Source: Saccharibacillus qingshengii
Lineage (GTDB): Bacteria > Bacillota > Bacilli > Paenibacillales > Paenibacillaceae
DNA: 64,000 bases
Reading direction: 5' to 3'
Assembly (NCBI RefSeq): GCF_013185195.1
Contig: NZ_JAAZWC010000007.1
Coordinates: 1-64,000, forward strand
Position 1 is the first letter of the stretch, and each line of letters starts with the position of its first letter. Of this stretch, positions 28,623 to 38,410 are shown one piece after another. A program made the position numbers and the translations under genes. A model generated the notes under the pieces. The model saw only the letters and a list, made by a program, of their open reading frames with translations. It was not told the DNA's origin and made no database searches.

Positions 28623-29450
28623 TCAGCCCCCGTTCCATTTGTGGTACTCGGAAAAAGCGTTGCTCAGCAGGTTGATAATCACCAGCGCATAGCCCACCAG
28701 CGTCCACTTGGCGATCGAAAAACCGGAGTATTTGCGTGTGCGCTTCAGCAGGAAATAGAGCCCGTATACCGCAAGCGCGGCAAAGGTCGTAATGCCTTTG
28801 ACATCAAGCAGCATCTCCCAGCGCTTCTGGGCGACAATCAGCAGAAAAGCGACCAACAGCGAGACGATCAGCAGCGGCGTACCGGTCAGCACCGACAGAT
28901 GCGCCCAGCGTTCCGTCTGCTCCAGGCTGGGCAGCCGGCGGATCGTATCGTTCCATTTCTTTTTTTTGAGCATGGCGTACAAAAACAGATACAAGATGCC
29001 GAACACGGCGGCGATCGTCAGCGCCACCAGGCTCAGATTCGCCAGCACCACATGCAGAATCAGCAGCAGCTGCTGGGTGTATCCGATATGATCCGCATGC
29101 TCGCCTACCGGGAACCAGAATTCGTTCAGCACGCTGGCCGTAAATCCGACGATGCCGAACAGCAGCACGACAAATTCGGCTTTTTGGGTCAAGGCCAATC
29201 CGAACCCTGTCAAAGTCAGTACAAAGATAAACAAAAACAAGAAATCGTATACGGAAAACAGCGGTACCCGGCCTTCGATGACAATGCGTACAACAATGAC
29301 CGCAAACTGCAGCAGCGCCGTAATGCCAAGAAGCCCTGCGCCGATCCGCCGCGATCTCACGCTGCGGCTTACGCAATCGGAGAAATAGAACAGAAGGCTC
29401 AGGGCATAGATGTAAATCATAAGCTCGATCAAACTCGCAAGCAGCAGCAT
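28623..29450 (-). CDS. hemX: HemX/CcsA-like membrane protein
   Basis: 275-aa polytopic protein with about eight hydrophobic helices. It resembles the cytochrome c assembly (CcsA) family. Its place directly after hemA is that of HemX, which in B. subtilis lowers HemA levels. The start at 29450 (MLLLASLIEL) has AGGTGAACGGC upstream; an earlier frame at 29570 overlaps hemA. A WWD-type heme-handling motif is not evident, consistent with HemX rather than CcsA. Confidence 0.85.
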   Translation of the reverse strand: MLLLASLIELMIYIYALSLLFYFSDCVSRSVRSRRIGAGLLGITALLQFAVIVVRIVIEGRVPLFSVYDFLFLFIFVLTLTGFGLALTQKAEFVVLLFGIVGFTASVLNEFWFPVGEHADHIGYTQQLLLILHVVLANLSLVALTIAAVFGILYLFLYAMLKKKKWNDTIRRLPSLEQTERWAHLSVLTGTPLLIVSLLVAFLLIVAQKRWEMLLDVKGITTFAALAVYGLYFLLKRTRKYSGFSIAKWTLVGYALVIINLLSNAFSEYHKWNGG

Positions 29451-29463
29451 GCCGTTCACCTGC

Positions 29464-30819
29464 CTAGAAGACTGCCGGACGCAGGGTAAAAGCCGAACTG
29501 TCCGCAGTCGATTTAACCGATTGTCGTTCAACGGCCGGTTCGGCCTCTTCAAGTCTCGACTCCAAAGCAAAAATTTTCGTGAACATGTCGACCGCTTCGG
29601 CGCCGTTTTTGTCCGCCGCCATCTCTTTGACCCGATTGATCGGATCGTGCATCATCTGGTTCGCTACACTTTTCATCAGTCGGCCGATCACTTTGCGCTG
29701 GCGCTCGTCCAGTTCAGGCAGCTTGTTGAACAGACTTTCGAGCGTCTCTTGATGAATATCGGCCGCTTTGTCCTGCAGGGCGCGAATGACGGGACGAACG
29801 CCCAGCGTCTTCAGCCAGCCGTAGAAATTGTCCGATTCCTGCTCGATCATGCGCTGGATCTTGACGGCTTCCGCGCGGCGAAGTTCCATATTGCTCTCCA
29901 CAATGCCTTCGAGGTCGTCAATATCGTACAGGAACACGCCCGGCAGTTCGGCGATCGTCGGGTCGATGTTGCGCGGTACCGCGATGTCGATCATGAACAG
30001 CGGCCGCGAACGGCGCGCTGCCGACAATTCCTTGACCTGCTCGCGGGTCAGCACATAATCCGACGAGCCGGTCGAACTGATCACGATGTCGACTTCCCCA
30101 AGCATGGCGACGCCTTCGTTCAGCGTGCAGGGCACGCCGTTAAACTTGCCGGCCAGCTCGCGTGCTTTCTCCAGTGTGCGGTTGGCTACGATGACCTGGG
30201 CTGCGCCGCTCGCATACAAATGTTTTACGGTCAGTTCGCTCATTTTGCCCGCACCGAGGATCAGCACTTTTTTGTCGGTAAACATCCCGAAAATGCGTTT
30301 GCCGAGTTCGATCGCCGCATAGCTGACCGAGACTGCGTTTTCGCCGATCGACGTTTCGGAATGGGCGCGTTTGCCAAGGGTAACCGCCTGTTTGAACAGC
30401 ATGTTGAACCAGGTTCCGGTCGCTTTTTCCGTCTGGGCCATCAGAAAGGCCTGTTTGACCTGACCCAGAATCTGCGTCTCGCCGAGTACCATCGAATCAA
30501 GCCCGCAGACGACGTTCATCAAATGTTCGACGGCCCGTTCGTCTTCGTACATATACAGGTGCTGGGTGAATTCGGCTTTGGGAATCCCGAACCACTGCTC
30601 CATAAAATTATGAATATAAAAAGCGCACATATGCAACCGGTCCACCACGACGTACAGTTCGGTGCGGTTGCAGGTGCCTACGATTACGCCTTCCAGAACG
30701 CTTTTGGTTTCTTTCAGTCGATCGAGCGCCTCCGGAAGGTCTTGTTCCGCAATCGCGAACCGTTCTCTGATGTCGACTGGAGCCGTACGGTAATTCAATC
30801 CGACTACCATAATGTGCAT
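29464..30819 (-). CDS. hemA: Glutamyl-tRNA reductase
   Basis: 451-aa NADPH-dependent reductase of glutamyl-tRNA, the first step of C5 tetrapyrrole synthesis. Catalytic Cys in VGTCNRTELYVVVD, then GETQILGQVKQAF. The Rossmann domain (VLILGAGKMSELTVKHLYASG) follows, then a C-terminal dimerisation helix. The start at 30819 (MHIMVVGLNYRTAP) is chosen for GGCGGTGAAC upstream. First gene of the hem operon; regulation at the level of protein stability through HemX is likely by analogy. Confidence 0.97.
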   Translation of the reverse strand: MHIMVVGLNYRTAPVDIRERFAIAEQDLPEALDRLKETKSVLEGVIVGTCNRTELYVVVDRLHMCAFYIHNFMEQWFGIPKAEFTQHLYMYEDERAVEHLMNVVCGLDSMVLGETQILGQVKQAFLMAQTEKATGTWFNMLFKQAVTLGKRAHSETSIGENAVSVSYAAIELGKRIFGMFTDKKVLILGAGKMSELTVKHLYASGAAQVIVANRTLEKARELAGKFNGVPCTLNEGVAMLGEVDIVISSTGSSDYVLTREQVKELSAARRSRPLFMIDIAVPRNIDPTIAELPGVFLYDIDDLEGIVESNMELRRAEAVKIQRMIEQESDNFYGWLKTLGVRPVIRALQDKAADIHQETLESLFNKLPELDERQRKVIGRLMKSVANQMMHDPINRVKEMAADKNGAEAVDMFTKIFALESRLEEAEPAVERQSVKSTADSSAFTLRPAVF

Positions 30820-30978
30820 AACAAGTTCACCGCCTGGTCTAAGAATTGGTGCCAACAAATCCGTACGAAACAAACTATATAAAGTATATCACAACGTTTT
30901 TGTTTATTAGGACAAATTAAATGAAATGTTTATGAATGTTTAGCGAAGCTGGTCCCTTGACAAGGGGCTCGGCGGCTT

Positions 30979-31566
30979 TTAGGCTTCCAACTGAAATAAT
31001 CGCCGGGCGGCTTCGCGCAGCTCCCCGTCGATCCAGTCGATTTCCGCAACGTCAGTCGCAATCCGTCTTTTGTCGAGCAGCCGATCCGCCCGGGCCCGGA
31101 TTCGTTCGATCTCTTGTTCAATATCGGTCGAAGCAAAGAGATATTCAAGCTCGGGCAGATGATCGCGATGTTCAAACACCAGACGGCTTGCACTGCCGGT
31201 CAGTTCGATGATTCGGCGCACCAGCCCGTCTGCATAGAAATCGATCATCACGAAGTCCGGATAGATCCGGCGGATCATCCCATCCCCCTTGAATGCGACA
31301 AACAATCTGCGGATAAGATGGGTCAGACGCGGATTGACGAGTCGAAACGAAAGTTCGCATACGAACAAGTTTCGATGACGGTCGAATGGAAGGCTGACTT
31401 CTTCTCCGCTTTCGTCCTCGAGAAGAATCTCCCGGCTTCCGCCGTCGAGCACCCTGACCCGGTATTGGACACGCGGATCTTGAAGGTGACGGATAAAGTT
31501 CGACATCTGGCTTTCCGGCAGCAGTAAACGGGCTTTCACGAATTCCGTAGCTAATCGCTGCGCCAT
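30979..31566 (-). CDS. Conserved protein of unknown function
   Basis: 195 aa with a clear RBS (GAGGAGATC) and ATG start. Predicted mixed alpha/beta, soluble, with no signal or membrane segment. The C-terminal quarter (about 140-195) is rich in charged residues and may be a helical hairpin (ASTDIEQEIERIRARADRLLDKRRIA). I do not recognise a family. It lies between engB and hemA and is transcribed alone or with hemA. A -10-like TATAAT lies at about 31607-31612 (minus strand), in the U-run side of the engB terminator. Confidence 0.8.
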   Translation of the reverse strand: MAQRLATEFVKARLLLPESQMSNFIRHLQDPRVQYRVRVLDGGSREILLEDESGEEVSLPFDRHRNLFVCELSFRLVNPRLTHLIRRLFVAFKGDGMIRRIYPDFVMIDFYADGLVRRIIELTGSASRLVFEHRDHLPELEYLFASTDIEQEIERIRARADRLLDKRRIATDVAEIDWIDGELREAARRLFQLEA

Positions 31567-31625
31567 AACGGATCTCCTCGATTCCTCAGTGGATGGGATA
31601 TATCCTTATTATACCCGTTTTACAC

Positions 31626-31653
31626 AAAAAAACGGTCCCCTTATAGGGACCGT
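31626..31653 (-). terminator. Terminator of lon-engB
   Basis: ACGGTCCC (31632-31639) pairs with GGGACCGT (31646-31653). On the minus strand a run of seven T follows. It lies 9 bp past the engB stop. Confidence 0.9.
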
Positions 31654-31661
31654 CCGTTCGA

Positions 31662-32345
31662 TTATTCTTCCGTTTCTTCTTCGCTTGGCAGCTCTTCGTG
31701 CTCGGCTTCCAAATCCAACTCCGCCTGGGCTTCCGCCGCGCGTTGATCGAGTGTTTTGAGCTCTCCGAGATAGCTTTCGACAATCGTCCACAGCTCTTCT
31801 TTGCCCATATCGTTCTCCGCGGAAAACAGAACGAACGGATCTTCCGGACGCATGCCGAGATCCTGCTTGATCACTTTGGCATGCTTTGGCCAGCGCGTCT
31901 TCGGAACTTTGTCCGCTTTGGTCGTCACGACGCAGATCGGCCGGTTATAATGGGTCAGCCACTCGTACATCATAATATCGTCTTTGCTCGGCGGATGACG
32001 CAAGTCGACGACCATGATTACGAGTTTCAATGTTTCGCGGCCCAGCATGTAGCGCTCGATCATCTGTCCCCATACTTCACGCTGCTGCTTCGATACTTTC
32101 GCGAAGCCGTAACCCGGGAAATCGACAAAAAAGAACGACTGGTTGATCAGATAATAGTTCATATGCTGCGTCTTGCCTGGGACAGAACTCGTCCGGGCCA
32201 GGTTCTTGCGGCGCAGCAGACGGTTGATCAGCGACGACTTGCCGACATTGGAGCGTCCGGCGAGCGCAATCTCCGGCAGGCCGTCCTCCGGATACTGATC
32301 GGGTCCGACCGCACTGATTTTGAATTCGGAACTTGTTACATTCAT
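31662..32345 (-). CDS. engB: Ribosome biogenesis GTPase EngB/YsxC
   Basis: 227-aa TRAFAC GTPase for 50S assembly. G1 [13 protein letters not shown] (about 30-42), G2/G3 TSSVPGKTQ and [10 protein letters not shown], and G4 TKADK. A roughly 25-residue acidic C-terminal tail ([15 protein letters not shown]) is longer than in B. subtilis YsxC. It lies downstream of lon as in Bacillus, with no terminator between, so co-transcription is likely. Confidence 0.97.
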   Translation of the reverse strand: MNVTSSEFKISAVGPDQYPEDGLPEIALAGRSNVGKSSLINRLLRRKNLARTSSVPGKTQHMNYYLINQSFFFVDFPGYGFAKVSKQQREVWGQMIERYMLGRETLKLVIMVVDLRHPPSKDDIMMYEWLTHYNRPICVVTTKADKVPKTRWPKHAKVIKQDLGMRPEDPFVLFSAENDMGKEELWTIVESYLGELKTLDQRAAEAQAELDLEAEHEELPSEEETEE

Positions 32346-32458
32346 CGTTAAAAAATCCTCTCCGGAACCGGATCAACCGCTTGACCTGCAGGCGGCCGTC
32401 CTTGTTGTCCGTTACTTCTTCAAACAGGAGCGATTCTATTCAAAAGCGCTCTGCCCAA

Positions 32459-34825
32459 TCAATGCGCCTGTGCACCTTCCGCAACCGGCGGCTGGACCGC
32501 TTTGGCCAGCAGCGCGTGCTCCAGGACCTGATCCATATGCGATACCGGGATGAAGCGAATCGCTTCTTTGACACTGTCCGGGATATCGCGCAGATCCCGC
32601 TCGTTATCGGCCGGCAGCAGAACTTTCGTATAGCCGGCCCGATGAGCCGCAAGCGACTTTTCTTTCAACCCGCCGATAGGCAGTACACGTCCGCGCAGCG
32701 TCACTTCGCCGGTCATCGCTACCTCTTTGGATACGGCACGGCCGGTCAGGGCCGAGATCAGCGCTGTCGCAAGCGTAATGCCCGCAGACGGACCGTCTTT
32801 GGGTACCGCGCCTTCGGGAATATGGATATGCACATCGTTTTTCTCATAAAACTGGCTGTCGATCCCAAGCTGATTCGCCCGCGAACGGGTATAGCTGAAC
32901 GCGGCCTGCGCCGATTCTTTCATGACATCGCCAAGTTTGCCGGTCAGGGTCAGCTTGCCGCTGCCCGGCAGCACGCTGACTTCGATTGTCAGCGTCTCGC
33001 CGCCGACTTCGGTCCAGGCCAGCCCCGTAGCGCTCCCGACCTGGTCTTCGGCTTCCGCCAACCCGTAACGGAATTTCGCATTGCCGAGGTATTCCTTGAG
33101 GGAATCGGCAGTGACTTCGATCCGTTCTACGCTGCCCGAGACCAGCCGTTTGGCCGATTTGCGGCAGATAGCCGCAATCTGCTGTTCGAGGTTCCGCACA
33201 CCGGATTCCCGGGTATACTCGCGAATGATCTGCAGCAGACCTTCCTGCGGAAGATCAAGCTGCTCTTCGGCGAGTCCGTGCTCCTTTTTTTGCTTGGGCA
33301 GCAGATAACGCTTGGCGATCTCAAGTTTCTCCAGCTCCGTGTATCCCGGAATATTCAGCACTTCCATACGGTCGAGCAGCGGACGGGGAATGCCCTGCAG
33401 CATATTGGCCGTCGTCACAAACATGACTTTGGACAAATCGTACGGAATCTCGACAAAATGATCGCTGAACGTATTGTTCTGTTCGGGGTCGAGCACTTCC
33501 AGCAGCGCCGAAGAAGGATCGCCGCGGAAATCCGAAGCCATCTTGTCGATCTCGTCGAGCAGGAATACGGGATTGGAGCTGCCCGCCGTACGCATCCCCT
33601 GCAGAATCCGGCCCGGCATGGCGCCTACATACGTCCGCCGGTGACCGCGGATTTCCGCTTCGTCGCGTACGCCGCCCAACGAGATCCGTACAAACTCGCG
33701 GCCTAGCGAGCGTGCGATCGAACGGGCCAGCGACGTCTTACCGACGCCGGGAGGTCCGACGAGACAAAGAATCGGCCCTTTCAGCTTTTTGACAAGCTGC
33801 TGTACGGCCAGATATTCGAGCACGCGCTCTTTCGGTTTCTCCAGTCCGTAGTGGTCTTCGTTCAGGATGTCTTCGGCGCGAACGATATCGAGGACATCTT
33901 CCGTTTCTTTGTTCCACGGCAGCGCCAGCAGCCAATCGACGTATCCGCGGATGATTCCGCCTTCCGCCGCACTGGTCGGCATACGTTCCAGACGGTCGAT
34001 CTCTTTCTTGATCCGCTCGTGGACCTTTTCCGGAAAAGCCCCGTCTTCCAGCTGCTCGCGCAGTTCTTCGACCTCGCCGGCGCGTCCTTCTTTTTCCCCG
34101 AGCTCTTTTTGAATCGCCTTCATTTGTTCGCGCAGGTAATACTCCTTCTGCGTTTTTTCCATCTGCTTTTTGACGCGCTGGCCGATTTTGCGTTCCAGCT
34201 CCAGCACTTCCCGCTCGTTATTGAGCAGTTCAAGCAGCTTCTCCAGACGCAGACGAAAATCCACCGTTTCCAGGATCGCCTGTTTGTCTTTGATCTTGAG
34301 CGGAAGATGGCTCGTAATCACATCGGCCAAACGGCCGGGCTCATCGATATCCGATACGGCGGCAAGCGTTTCCGGCGTCACTTTTTTCGATAAGTTGATG
34401 TAACTTTCGAACTGCGTCAGTACCGTGCGCATAAGCGCATCCACTTCCGGATCTTCCGTTCCCGGTTCCGGCAGTTCCCGGGCATACACCTCGTAAAACT
34501 CCGTATTTTCTTCGATGTATTCGAGTACTTCCGCACGCTCCAGCCCTTCGACCAGCACGCGAATCGTGCCGTTCGGCAGCTTGAGCATTTGTCTGACTTT
34601 TGCAACCGTTCCGATTCGGAATATATCATCCTGCGCCGGTTCCTCGATATTCACCTCGGACTGCGAGCAGAGAAGAATCAAATGATCGTCGACCATTGCC
34701 TTTTCCAGTGCCTTGACCGAGCGTTCCCGTCCGACATCCAAATGGAGAACCATACTCGGATAGACGAGAAGTCCGCGCAAAGGCAGCAACGGAAAACGGC
34801 GGTTTTTCTGTTTGTTCAATCCCAT
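32459..34825 (-). CDS. lon: ATP-dependent protease La (Lon)
   Basis: 788-aa soluble LonA. The N-terminal substrate-binding domain (1-205; [25 protein letters not shown]) is followed by a coiled coil. The AAA+ module has Walker [15 protein letters not shown] (about 355-368) and Walker [10 protein letters not shown]. The C-terminal protease domain has catalytic Ser in [11 protein letters not shown] and Lys in [13 protein letters not shown]. Start 34825 has AGGGGTG upstream; the frame opens earlier but without an RBS. A putative promoter TTGCGG-18-TACACT lies upstream on the minus strand. Confidence 0.97.
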   Translation of the reverse strand: MGLNKQKNRRFPLLPLRGLLVYPSMVLHLDVGRERSVKALEKAMVDDHLILLCSQSEVNIEEPAQDDIFRIGTVAKVRQMLKLPNGTIRVLVEGLERAEVLEYIEENTEFYEVYARELPEPGTEDPEVDALMRTVLTQFESYINLSKKVTPETLAAVSDIDEPGRLADVITSHLPLKIKDKQAILETVDFRLRLEKLLELLNNEREVLELERKIGQRVKKQMEKTQKEYYLREQMKAIQKELGEKEGRAGEVEELREQLEDGAFPEKVHERIKKEIDRLERMPTSAAEGGIIRGYVDWLLALPWNKETEDVLDIVRAEDILNEDHYGLEKPKERVLEYLAVQQLVKKLKGPILCLVGPPGVGKTSLARSIARSLGREFVRISLGGVRDEAEIRGHRRTYVGAMPGRILQGMRTAGSSNPVFLLDEIDKMASDFRGDPSSALLEVLDPEQNNTFSDHFVEIPYDLSKVMFVTTANMLQGIPRPLLDRMEVLNIPGYTELEKLEIAKRYLLPKQKKEHGLAEEQLDLPQEGLLQIIREYTRESGVRNLEQQIAAICRKSAKRLVSGSVERIEVTADSLKEYLGNAKFRYGLAEAEDQVGSATGLAWTEVGGETLTIEVSVLPGSGKLTLTGKLGDVMKESAQAAFSYTRSRANQLGIDSQFYEKNDVHIHIPEGAVPKDGPSAGITLATALISALTGRAVSKEVAMTGEVTLRGRVLPIGGLKEKSLAAHRAGYTKVLLPADNERDLRDIPDSVKEAIRFIPVSHMDQVLEHALLAKAVQPPVAEGAQAH

Positions 34826-34940
34826 CGTTTTCACACCCCTAAAAAGGCTTATCGCGCATGTGCAGCATGCGGCGCTTACGCGTGTGTTAAGTGTAGCATA
34901 CCGCCGCTTCAACCCGCAAAAAAGAAAGGTTGTTTTCGGA

Positions 34941-34976
34941 CAAAAAAGACGGCACGCCGGGTCTTCCGGCTGCCGT
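34941..34976 (-). terminator. Terminator of clpP-clpX-ispG
   Basis: GACGGC-ACGCCGG-GTCTT-CCGGCT-GCCGTC hairpin (arms 34947-34952 and 34971-34976 outermost), followed on the minus strand by TTTTTTG. It lies about 36 bp past the ispG stop. Confidence 0.88.
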
Positions 34977-35012
34977 CCCTGCTGCTTGGGCCGCATCTGA
35001 TTACTGCGAGGC

Positions 35013-36143
35013 CTATGCTTCGATCTTCGATGCTTTCGGCTGATGCCGCTCTTCGCGTCCCGGAATTTGTCCGGTGGCTTCGTAGGCGACTACAATCGCA
35101 TCGATTTCTTTTTTCAGTTCTTGTACCATATCGGCTTCCGGGACTTTGCGGATCATTTTTCCGTAACGGAACAACAATCCTTCTCCCCGCGCGCCGGCAA
35201 TCCCGATATCCGCTTCGCGAGCTTCTCCGGGGCCATTAACCGCACAGCCCAGCACCGACACTTTAATCGGTACCTTGATCTTCGAAATATACTCTTCGAC
35301 TTCGTTGGCAATCGAGAACAGATCGATATCGAGGCGTCCGCAGGTCGGGCAGGAGACAAGAGTCGCCGCATTGGTGATCAAGCCGAATGTCTTGAGCAGT
35401 TCGCGCGCCACCTTGACTTCCTCCACCGGGTCCGCACTAAGAGAGATCCGTACCGTGGAGCCGATTCCCATAGCCAGCAGGGCACCGATTCCGGCCGAAC
35501 TTTTAATGGTTCCCGCATGCAGCGTACCTGCTTCGGTAATCCCGAGATGCAGCGGATAAGGAATGACCTCCGCCGCTTTGCTGTAAGCTTCGATTGCCAT
35601 CGGAACATCGGATGCTTTGAGCGACACGATAATATCGTGGAAATCCAGCTCTTCCAAAATACCGATATGGAACAGGGCGCTTTCGACCATGGCGTCTGCA
35701 GTCGGATAACCGTATTTCTCAAGCAGGTGATTCTCGAGCGAACCGGCGTTGACGCCAATCCGGATCGGAATTCCTTTTTCTTTGCAGGCTTTGACGACCG
35801 CCTCGACCTTTTCCCGTTTACCGATATTGCCCGGATTGATCCGGACTTTGTCGATGCCGTTCTCGATCGATTTCAGAGCCAGCTTGTAATTGAAATGGAT
35901 ATCGGCCACAAGCGGAATGTGGATCCGTTTTTTGATTTCTTTAATGGCATCGGCCGCTTCGTCGTTGTTGACCGTAACGCGTACGACCTGACAGCCGGCT
36001 TCTTCCAAACGGAGAATTTCGGCGACTGTCGCTTCGACATCGGCCGTTTTGGTGGTGCACATACTTTGAATGATGACTTCGTCGCTGCCACCAATCACCA
36101 AGTTACCGACCTTTACAGGCCGTGTTTGATGTCTTAAGTACAT
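35013..36143 (-). CDS. ispG: 4-hydroxy-3-methylbut-2-enyl-diphosphate synthase
   Basis: 376-aa [4Fe-4S] enzyme of the MEP isoprenoid pathway. The N-terminal TIM barrel contains [16 protein letters not shown] and [14 protein letters not shown]. The C-terminal iron-sulfur domain carries SCPTCGR and [13 protein letters not shown], the three cluster cysteines. Start 36143 ([10 protein letters not shown]) is supported by GGAGGTCGAACG. It lies downstream of clpX, separated by 153 bp with a possible weak terminator. Confidence 0.96.
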   Translation of the reverse strand: MYLRHQTRPVKVGNLVIGGSDEVIIQSMCTTKTADVEATVAEILRLEEAGCQVVRVTVNNDEAADAIKEIKKRIHIPLVADIHFNYKLALKSIENGIDKVRINPGNIGKREKVEAVVKACKEKGIPIRIGVNAGSLENHLLEKYGYPTADAMVESALFHIGILEELDFHDIIVSLKASDVPMAIEAYSKAAEVIPYPLHLGITEAGTLHAGTIKSSAGIGALLAMGIGSTVRISLSADPVEEVKVARELLKTFGLITNAATLVSCPTCGRLDIDLFSIANEVEEYISKIKVPIKVSVLGCAVNGPGEAREADIGIAGARGEGLLFRYGKMIRKVPEADMVQELKKEIDAIVVAYEATGQIPGREERHQPKASKIEA

Positions 36144-36234
36144 TTCGTTCGACCTCCATATCGGAACAAGCAAGATAGCGCCGCATAACGACGCAAAACT
36201 ACAGTTTTCAGGGAATCCCGGCTTCTCATGGCAA

Positions 36235-36264
36235 ACCGGCCAAACCCTCTAAGGTTGACCGGCT
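36235..36264 (-). terminator. Possible weak terminator after clpX
   Basis: ACCGGCCAAACC pairs with GGTTGACCGGCT with one mismatch and a CTCTAA loop. On the minus strand it is followed only by TTTGCC, so termination may be partial, allowing some readthrough into ispG. Confidence 0.4.
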
Positions 36265-36296
36265 CGGCACGAGACTATTTGATGGAAGAAAGCGTC

Positions 36297-37553
36297 TTAG
36301 GCGCTTTCTTCCCGCTTTTTATCTTTACCTTCGCCAAGCTCGGGCACTGTCTTTTCCCGGACGACTTTCTCGGTAATGACGCATTCCGTCACATCGTCGC
36401 GCGAAGGCACTTCGTACATGACATCAAGCATCAAGCCTTCGATGATCGCTCTCAGACCGCGGGCACCCGTCTTGCGCTTGATCGCTTCTTCGGCGATTGC
36501 CACCAGAGCGGCATCTTCGAATACGAGATTAACGTTATCCATCTCAAGCAGTTTCTTGTACTGCTTGGTCAGGGCGTTTTTCGGCTCGGACAAGATGCGT
36601 ACCAGTGTTTCTTCGTCCAGCGGAGCCAGAGTCGAAATAACCGGCAGACGTCCGACAAACTCCGGAATCAGACCAAACTTGAGCAGATCTTCCGGCAGCG
36701 CCATCATCAGGTATTCGCCGGCTTTCAATTCGCGTTGGCCTTCGCCGTCCGCATTGAAACCGATGACTTTTTTGCCGATACGGCGTTTGATCATCTGCTC
36801 GAGGCCGTCAAAGGCACCGCCGCAGATAAACAGGATGTTCGTCGTATCGATTTGAATGAACTCTTGATGCGGGTGCTTGCGTCCGCCCTGCGGAGGAACG
36901 GAGGCAACCGTACCTTCGAGGATTTTCAGCAGCGCCTGCTGTACGCCTTCGCCGGATACGTCGCGCGTAATCGAAGGATTCTCCGATTTGCGGGCCACTT
37001 TATCGATTTCATCGATATAGATAATGCCGCGTTCGGCTTTCTCTACATCGTAATCGGCAGCCTGGATCAGCTTGAGCAGAATGTTCTCGACATCTTCGCC
37101 GACATAACCGGCTTCCGTCAAGGATGTGGCATCCGCAATCGCGAACGGTACATTCAGAATACGGGCCATCGTCTGCGCAAGCAGCGTTTTACCCGAACCC
37201 GTAGGACCGATCAGCATGATGTTGCTCTTCTGGAGCTCCACATCTTCCGATTTGCTCTGCGCATTCACGCGTTTGTAGTGATTGTATACGGCTACGGACA
37301 GCGATTTCTTCGCTTGATCCTGGCCGATTACGTATTGATCGAGAATCGCACGGATTTCCTGTGGTTTCGGAATGTCTTTGAGATCGACTTCTTCTTCGTG
37401 TCCCAGTTCCTCTTCCACGATCTCTGTGCACAGTTCAATGCACTCGTCGCAAATATATACGCCGGGTCCGGCTACGAGCTTCCGTACCTGCTCCTGCGTT
37501 TTACCGCAGAAGGAGCACTTCAGCTGACCCTTTTCTTCGTTGAATTTAAACAT
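36297..37553 (-). CDS. clpX: ATP-dependent Clp protease ATP-binding subunit ClpX
   Basis: 418-aa AAA+ unfoldase delivering substrates to ClpP. N-terminal C4 zinc-binding domain ([19 protein letters not shown] then CDECIELC), Walker [14 protein letters not shown] (about 118-130), Walker [13 protein letters not shown], and the IGF-type loop region for ClpP docking ([11 protein letters not shown]) are present. RBS AAGGGGTGG. It lies 19 bp after clpP and is probably co-transcribed with it. Confidence 0.98.
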   Translation of the reverse strand: MFKFNEEKGQLKCSFCGKTQEQVRKLVAGPGVYICDECIELCTEIVEEELGHEEEVDLKDIPKPQEIRAILDQYVIGQDQAKKSLSVAVYNHYKRVNAQSKSEDVELQKSNIMLIGPTGSGKTLLAQTMARILNVPFAIADATSLTEAGYVGEDVENILLKLIQAADYDVEKAERGIIYIDEIDKVARKSENPSITRDVSGEGVQQALLKILEGTVASVPPQGGRKHPHQEFIQIDTTNILFICGGAFDGLEQMIKRRIGKKVIGFNADGEGQRELKAGEYLMMALPEDLLKFGLIPEFVGRLPVISTLAPLDEETLVRILSEPKNALTKQYKKLLEMDNVNLVFEDAALVAIAEEAIKRKTGARGLRAIIEGLMLDVMYEVPSRDDVTECVITEKVVREKTVPELGEGKDKKREESA

Positions 37554-37572
37554 CTAACCACCCCTTCGAGGA

Positions 37573-38163
37573 TTAAGAATTAATCGGTCGCTCAAGAACT
37601 TTATCGATCAGTCCATAAGACTTGGCTTCTTCTGCACTCATGAAAAAGTCACGGTCTGTGTCCCGCTCGATTTTCTCAAGGGGCTGACCGGTCGTATCCA
37701 CATAAATGTTATTCAGCTTGCGCTTCGTCTTAATGATCCAATCCGTATGAATCAGAATGTCCGAAGCTTGGCCGCTGACACCGCCAAGCGGCTGGTGAAT
37801 CATGACTTCGCTGTTCGGCAGCGCAAAACGCTTGCCCGGCGCTCCGGCCGTCAGCAGAAGCGATCCCATACTCGCCGCCATCCCGACGCAAATCGTGGAT
37901 ACATCCGGCTTAATGTATTGCATTGTATCATATATACCCATGCCCGCAGTTACAGAACCACCGGGGGAATTAATGTACAAGTAGATGTCTTTCTCGGGAT
38001 CTTCCGCTGCCAAAAACAGCAGCTGCGCAACAATCAGGTTCGCTACATGATCGTCGATCGCATCGCCAAGCAGAATGATCCGGTCTTTGAGAAGCCTCGA
38101 ATAAATATCGTAGGAGCGCTCTCCGCGGCTTGTTTGTTCAATAACTGTAGGGACTAAACTCAT
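37573..38163 (-). CDS. clpP: ATP-dependent Clp protease proteolytic subunit ClpP
   Basis: 196-aa serine peptidase forming the tetradecameric chamber. The catalytic triad is complete: S98 in GMAASMGS, H123 in MIHQPLGG and D172 in RDTDRDFF. The start at 38163 ([16 protein letters not shown]) has AGAGAGG upstream; the longer frame from 38376 is unsupported. I saw no tandem GGTCAAA-type CtsR heptads in the upstream region. Confidence 0.98.
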   Translation of the reverse strand: MSLVPTVIEQTSRGERSYDIYSRLLKDRIILLGDAIDDHVANLIVAQLLFLAAEDPEKDIYLYINSPGGSVTAGMGIYDTMQYIKPDVSTICVGMAASMGSLLLTAGAPGKRFALPNSEVMIHQPLGGVSGQASDILIHTDWIIKTKRKLNNIYVDTTGQPLEKIERDTDRDFFMSAEEAKSYGLIDKVLERPINS

Positions 38164-38242
38164 ACGATCAACCTCTCTTTCGTAAGGGAATATCTTAGGG
38201 AGCAAGCAGCCGAATCCGGCCGTTTGTTCAGCCTGTATTGTT

Positions 38243-38271
38243 AGTTTACCATTTTCAAATGCCGATGTCAT
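38243..38271 (-). promoter_or_regulatory. Possible clpP promoter
   Basis: On the minus strand ATGACA (38266-38271), a 17-bp spacer and TAAACT (38243-38248), about 80 bp upstream of the clpP start. A moderate match to a sigma-A promoter. Confidence 0.45.
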
Positions 38272-38325
38272 TTTTCGATAAAAGAAATGCGGATCAAGGC
38301 CGAAAACCGGTCCATCTTCCTCCGC

Positions 38326-38368
38326 AAAACAAAAGGACAAGGCACGCATAGAATCATACGTGCCTTGC
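38326..38368 (-). terminator. Terminator of tig
   Basis: CAAGGCACG (38338-38346) pairs with CGTGCCTTG (38359-38367). The minus strand continues TCCTTTTGTTTTG. It lies about 45 bp past the tig stop. Confidence 0.8.
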
Positions 38369-38410
38369 CCAGGCAAGTCAAACTATTCGATTGCCGTTCG
38401 AAGCAAAAGC

